Shown here in pieces: positions 3,775-6,321 of a DNA stretch of 6,321 nucleotides; the first letter of the stretch is position 1; each line of letters starts with the position of its first letter. This stretch comes from Rubritepida sp. Lineage in GTDB: Bacteria; Pseudomonadota; Alphaproteobacteria; Acetobacterales; Acetobacteraceae. A model generated the notes under the pieces. It worked only from the letters and a program-made list of their open reading frames with translations, did no database searches and had not been told where the DNA came from. The translations under genes were made by a program, and so were the position numbers. Location of the stretch: NCBI GenBank assembly GCA_007129145.1, contig SKWC01000261.1, forward strand, positions 1-6,321, read 5' to 3'.

Positions 3775-6321
3775 ATGGCGCAACAAAGCCACGACACCCA
3801 GGAGCGCCAGCAATGGCACGGCATGGACGCCGAGGCGGTGCTCGAACGGCTGGCGGCCGATCCGCGCGGCCTCTCCGCCGAGGAAGCGGCACGGCGCCTT
3901 GACGAACAGGGCCCGAACCGCCTGCCCCCGGCGGCGCAGCGCGGGCCGCTGGCGCGGCTGGCAGCACAGTTCACCAGCCTGCTGGTGCAGGTGCTGATCG
4001 TCTCGGCGGTGGTGGTGGCGCTGCTCGGCCACACCATCGACGCGCTGGTCATCATGGCGGTGGTGATCGCCAATGCCGCCATCGGCTTCATCCAGGAGGG
4101 CCGCGCCGAACAGGCGCTGAACGCCATCGAGGGCATGCTGGCGCCGCGCGCCACCGTGCTGCGCGGCGGCAGCCGCGAGGGGGTGGACGCCGCCGACCTC
4201 GTCACCGGCGACATCGTTCTGCTGGAGGCCGGCGACCGCGTGCCGGCCGACCTGCGCATCCTGCAGGCGCGCGGGCTGATGGTGGAGGAGGCAGCGCTGA
4301 CCGGCGAGAGCGTGCCGGTCTCCAAGACGCCCGGAACCTCGCCACGGGAAGCCCCGCTGGCCGAGCGCGAGGGCATGCTGTTCTCCGGCACACTGGCCGT
4401 GGGAGGCACCGCCCGCGGCGTGGTGGTGGCGACGGCGGGGAACACCGAACTGGGCCGGATCGGCGCCCTCGTGGCGGGCGTCGCCGAGGTGAAGACGCCG
4501 CTGCTGCGCCGCCTCGACATGTTCGGCACGCGACTGACCTTCGCCATCCTGGCCAGCGCGGTGGCGGTCTTCCTGCTGGCCTGGGGCTGGCGCAACTGGC
4601 CGACGGGCGAGGCCTTCCTCGCCGTGGTGGGGCTTGCGGTTTCGGCCATCCCCACGGGACTGCCTGCCGTCATCACCATCACCCTCGCCATCGGGGTGCG
4701 CAACATGGCCGCCCGTCGCGCCCTGATCCGCCGCCTGCCGGCGGTCGAGACGCTGGGCTCGGTCACCGTCATCTGCTCGGACAAGACCGGCACCCTGACC
4801 CGCGGCGAAATGAGCGCGGTCGCCGCGCGCACGCCCAGTGCCCGCTGGCGCATCGAGGGGGAGGGCTACGCGCCGCAGGGCGAGGTCCATGCCGAGGGCG
4901 AGGGCGCCGCACCGGAGGAGCTGGAGGCGCTCGCCCGCGCCGCGGCCCTGTGCAACGACGCGCATGTGCGCGAAGCCGAGGAGGGCGGCTGGCGCACCGA
5001 GGGCGACCCGATGGAGGGCGCGCTGCTGGCCTTCGCCGGCCGCTCCGGCCATCCGGCAGCGGAGCTGGCCGAGCGCCACCCCAGGCAGGACACCGAGCCC
5101 TTCGACGCCGCCACGCGGCGCATGGCCACGCTGCACGAAGGCCCGGACGGGCCCCTGCTGTGCGTGAAGGGCGCGCCGGAGGCGGTGCTGGCCCTGTGCC
5201 CCGAGGCCGACACCGCCTTCTGGGAGGAGGAGATGGCGCGCATGTCCGGCGACGGGCTGCGCGTGCTGGCCTTCGCCCAGGCCAGGCCCGGCGAAGGCCA
5301 GGACATCGAGGCGGCGGTCGCGGCGGGGGTGACCATGGTCGGGCTGATCGGCCTGCTCGACCCGCCGCGGCCCGAGGCGCAGGCGGCGGTCGCGGAATGC
5401 CGCGAGGCCGGGATCGCGGTGAAGATGATCACCGGCGACCACCCTGCGACCGCCGCCGCCATCGCGCGGCAGCTCGGCATTGAGGGCGCCGGCGAGGCGC
5501 TGACCGGCGCCGAGACGGCCGCCATGTCGCGCGAGGAGCTGCGCGCGGCGGTGGCTCGGACCGGCGTCTTCGCCCGCGCCGCCCCGGAGGACAAGATCCA
5601 TCTGGTCGAGGCCCTGCAGGCCAATGGGGAGCTGGTGGCGATGACCGGCGACGGGGTGAACGACGCCCCCGCGCTGAAGCGCGCCGAGGTGGGCGTCTCC
5701 ATGGGGATCACCGGCACCGAGGCCGCCAAGCAGGCCTCGGCCATGGTGCTGACCGACGACAATTTCGCCTCCATCGTGGCCGCCGTCCGCGAGGGCCGCA
5801 CGGTCGCGGACAACATCAAGAAGGTCATCGCCTGGACGCTGCCCACCAACATCGGCGAATCCCTGACCATCGTGGCAGCCGTGCTGCTGGGCCTCGCGCT
5901 GCCGGTGAGTGCGACGCAGCTGCTGTGGATCAACACCATCACCGCGGTGGCACTCGGCCTGACCCTCGCCTTCGAACCGGCCGAGCCCGGGGTGATGCGC
6001 CGCCCGCCGGTGCCGCCGGACAGCGCGCTCCTCTCGGCCGCGGTGGTGCGGCGGATGCTGATGGTGGGGCTGCTGATCGCGCTGGCCGCCTTCAGCGGCT
6101 TCGGCGCCATGCTGGCCGAGGACCGCAGCCTGGAGGAGGCGCGGACCCTGGCCGTCAACCTGATCGTGGGCCTCGAGATCGCCTATCTGATCAGCGTGCG
6201 CGGCTCCGGCACGCCGCCCTTCAGCCTGCAGACGGTGGGCGGCACCCGGCCGGTGTGGATCGGCATCGGCGGGGTGGTGCTGGGGCAGATGATCTTCACC
6301 TACACGCCCTTCATGCAGACC
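3775..6321 (+). CDS. P2-like cation-transporting P-type ATPase (3' end beyond window)
   Basis: 849 codons are open to the right edge. Relatives are about 900 residues, so only the last membrane segment(s) and the stop are missing. It is an inner-membrane ion pump energised by ATP through an aspartyl-phosphate. In order: N-terminal cation-ATPase domain with WH (14-15) and GPNRL (46-50); M1-M2 (about 69-84, 89-106); actuator loop TGES (176-179); M3 (about 254-272); M4 with IPTGLPAV (292-299); phosphorylation site DKTGTLT with Asp336; nucleotide-binding KGAPE (465-469); TGD (553-555); TGDGVNDAPAL (624-634); M5 with Asn692 and Glu695; M6 WINTITAVAL (718-727); M7 (761-781); M8 with Glu801; M9 (828-845). 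All catalytic residues are intact. The architecture resembles PacL/SERCA pumps, but the SERCA Glu309 and Asp800 positions are Thr294 and Ala724, so the transported ion is uncertain and should not be assumed to be calcium. It lacks the N-terminal CxxC metal-binding domain and CPC motif of heavy-metal pumps. Confidence 0.95.
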   Translation, partial: MAQQSHDTQERQQWHGMDAEAVLERLAADPRGLSAEEAARRLDEQGPNRLPPAAQRGPLARLAAQFTSLLVQVLIVSAVVVALLGHTIDALVIMAVVIANAAIGFIQEGRAEQALNAIEGMLAPRATVLRGGSREGVDAADLVTGDIVLLEAGDRVPADLRILQARGLMVEEAALTGESVPVSKTPGTSPREAPLAEREGMLFSGTLAVGGTARGVVVATAGNTELGRIGALVAGVAEVKTPLLRRLDMFGTRLTFAILASAVAVFLLAWGWRNWPTGEAFLAVVGLAVSAIPTGLPAVITITLAIGVRNMAARRALIRRLPAVETLGSVTVICSDKTGTLTRGEMSAVAARTPSARWRIEGEGYAPQGEVHAEGEGAAPEELEALARAAALCNDAHVREAEEGGWRTEGDPMEGALLAFAGRSGHPAAELAERHPRQDTEPFDAATRRMATLHEGPDGPLLCVKGAPEAVLALCPEADTAFWEEEMARMSGDGLRVLAFAQARPGEGQDIEAAVAAGVTMVGLIGLLDPPRPEAQAAVAECREAGIAVKMITGDHPATAAAIARQLGIEGAGEALTGAETAAMSREELRAAVARTGVFARAAPEDKIHLVEALQANGELVAMTGDGVNDAPALKRAEVGVSMGITGTEAAKQASAMVLTDDNFASIVAAVREGRTVADNIKKVIAWTLPTNIGESLTIVAAVLLGLALPVSATQLLWINTITAVALGLTLAFEPAEPGVMRRPPVPPDSALLSAAVVRRMLMVGLLIALAAFSGFGAMLAEDRSLEEARTLAVNLIVGLEIAYLISVRGSGTPPFSLQTVGGTRPVWIGIGGVVLGQMIFTYTPFMQT

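Noticed and set aside
3672..4853. N-terminal extension of fhs (minus-strand frame open up to 4853)
   Set aside because: The extension lies antisense to the ATPase and is Ser/Arg/Ala-rich, whereas MSIDLEIARAA at 3671 matches the normal start of the ligase family and gives the standard 557-residue length.
1366..5601. A 1411-codon minus-strand open frame running from within the ATPase region to the SYLF stop
   Set aside because: Only its last 187 codons are a real gene (SYLF, from 1929). The rest runs out of frame through fhs and antisense to the ATPase, with an Arg/Gly/Ala/His-rich composition typical of stop-poor GC-rich shadow frames.
4866..6158. A 430-codon minus-strand open frame
   Set aside because: It is antisense to conserved ATPase motifs and encodes Ser/Ala/Arg-rich sequence with no family resemblance.

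Overview
The window is very GC-rich (about 70% by eye) and densely coded, with strongly GC-biased third codon positions. That composition, a Tat-exported SYLF protein and a GT61-family enzyme suggest a high-GC alphaproteobacterium, for example Acetobacteraceae/Roseomonas-like or a relative. This placement is an inference, not shown by a marker gene. The region looks chromosomal: I see no insertion sequences, phage genes, tRNA/rRNA genes or CRISPR repeats.

Layout: two divergent transcription units meet at about 3672-3774. Leftward (minus strand, in order of transcription) are fhs, formate-tetrahydrofolate ligase (3671-1998); a Tat-exported SYLF/Ysc84-type lipid-binding protein (1929-1366); a GT61-family (DUF563) glycosyltransferase (1290-154); and the first 28 codons of a lipoprotein (84-1) that runs off the left edge. 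The gaps are short (68, 75 and 69 nt), so co-transcription is possible. Each gap holds an inverted repeat, but none carries the U-tract of a standard intrinsic terminator. Rightward (plus strand) is one large P2-like cation-transporting P-type ATPase (from 3775). It is open at the right edge and lacks only its last membrane segment(s) and stop codon.

The genes do not form an obvious single pathway. fhs feeds formate into the one-carbon folate pool. The SYLF protein, lipoprotein and GT61 enzyme suggest envelope functions, and the ATPase is an inner-membrane ion pump. I did not find a clearly new multigene system. The two observations most worth checking are the ATPase's altered cation-binding site, where two acidic ligands of the SERCA scheme are replaced by Thr and Ala, and the strong 14-bp stem-loop plus perfect 14-bp palindrome packed into the 69-nt gap before the lipoprotein gene.
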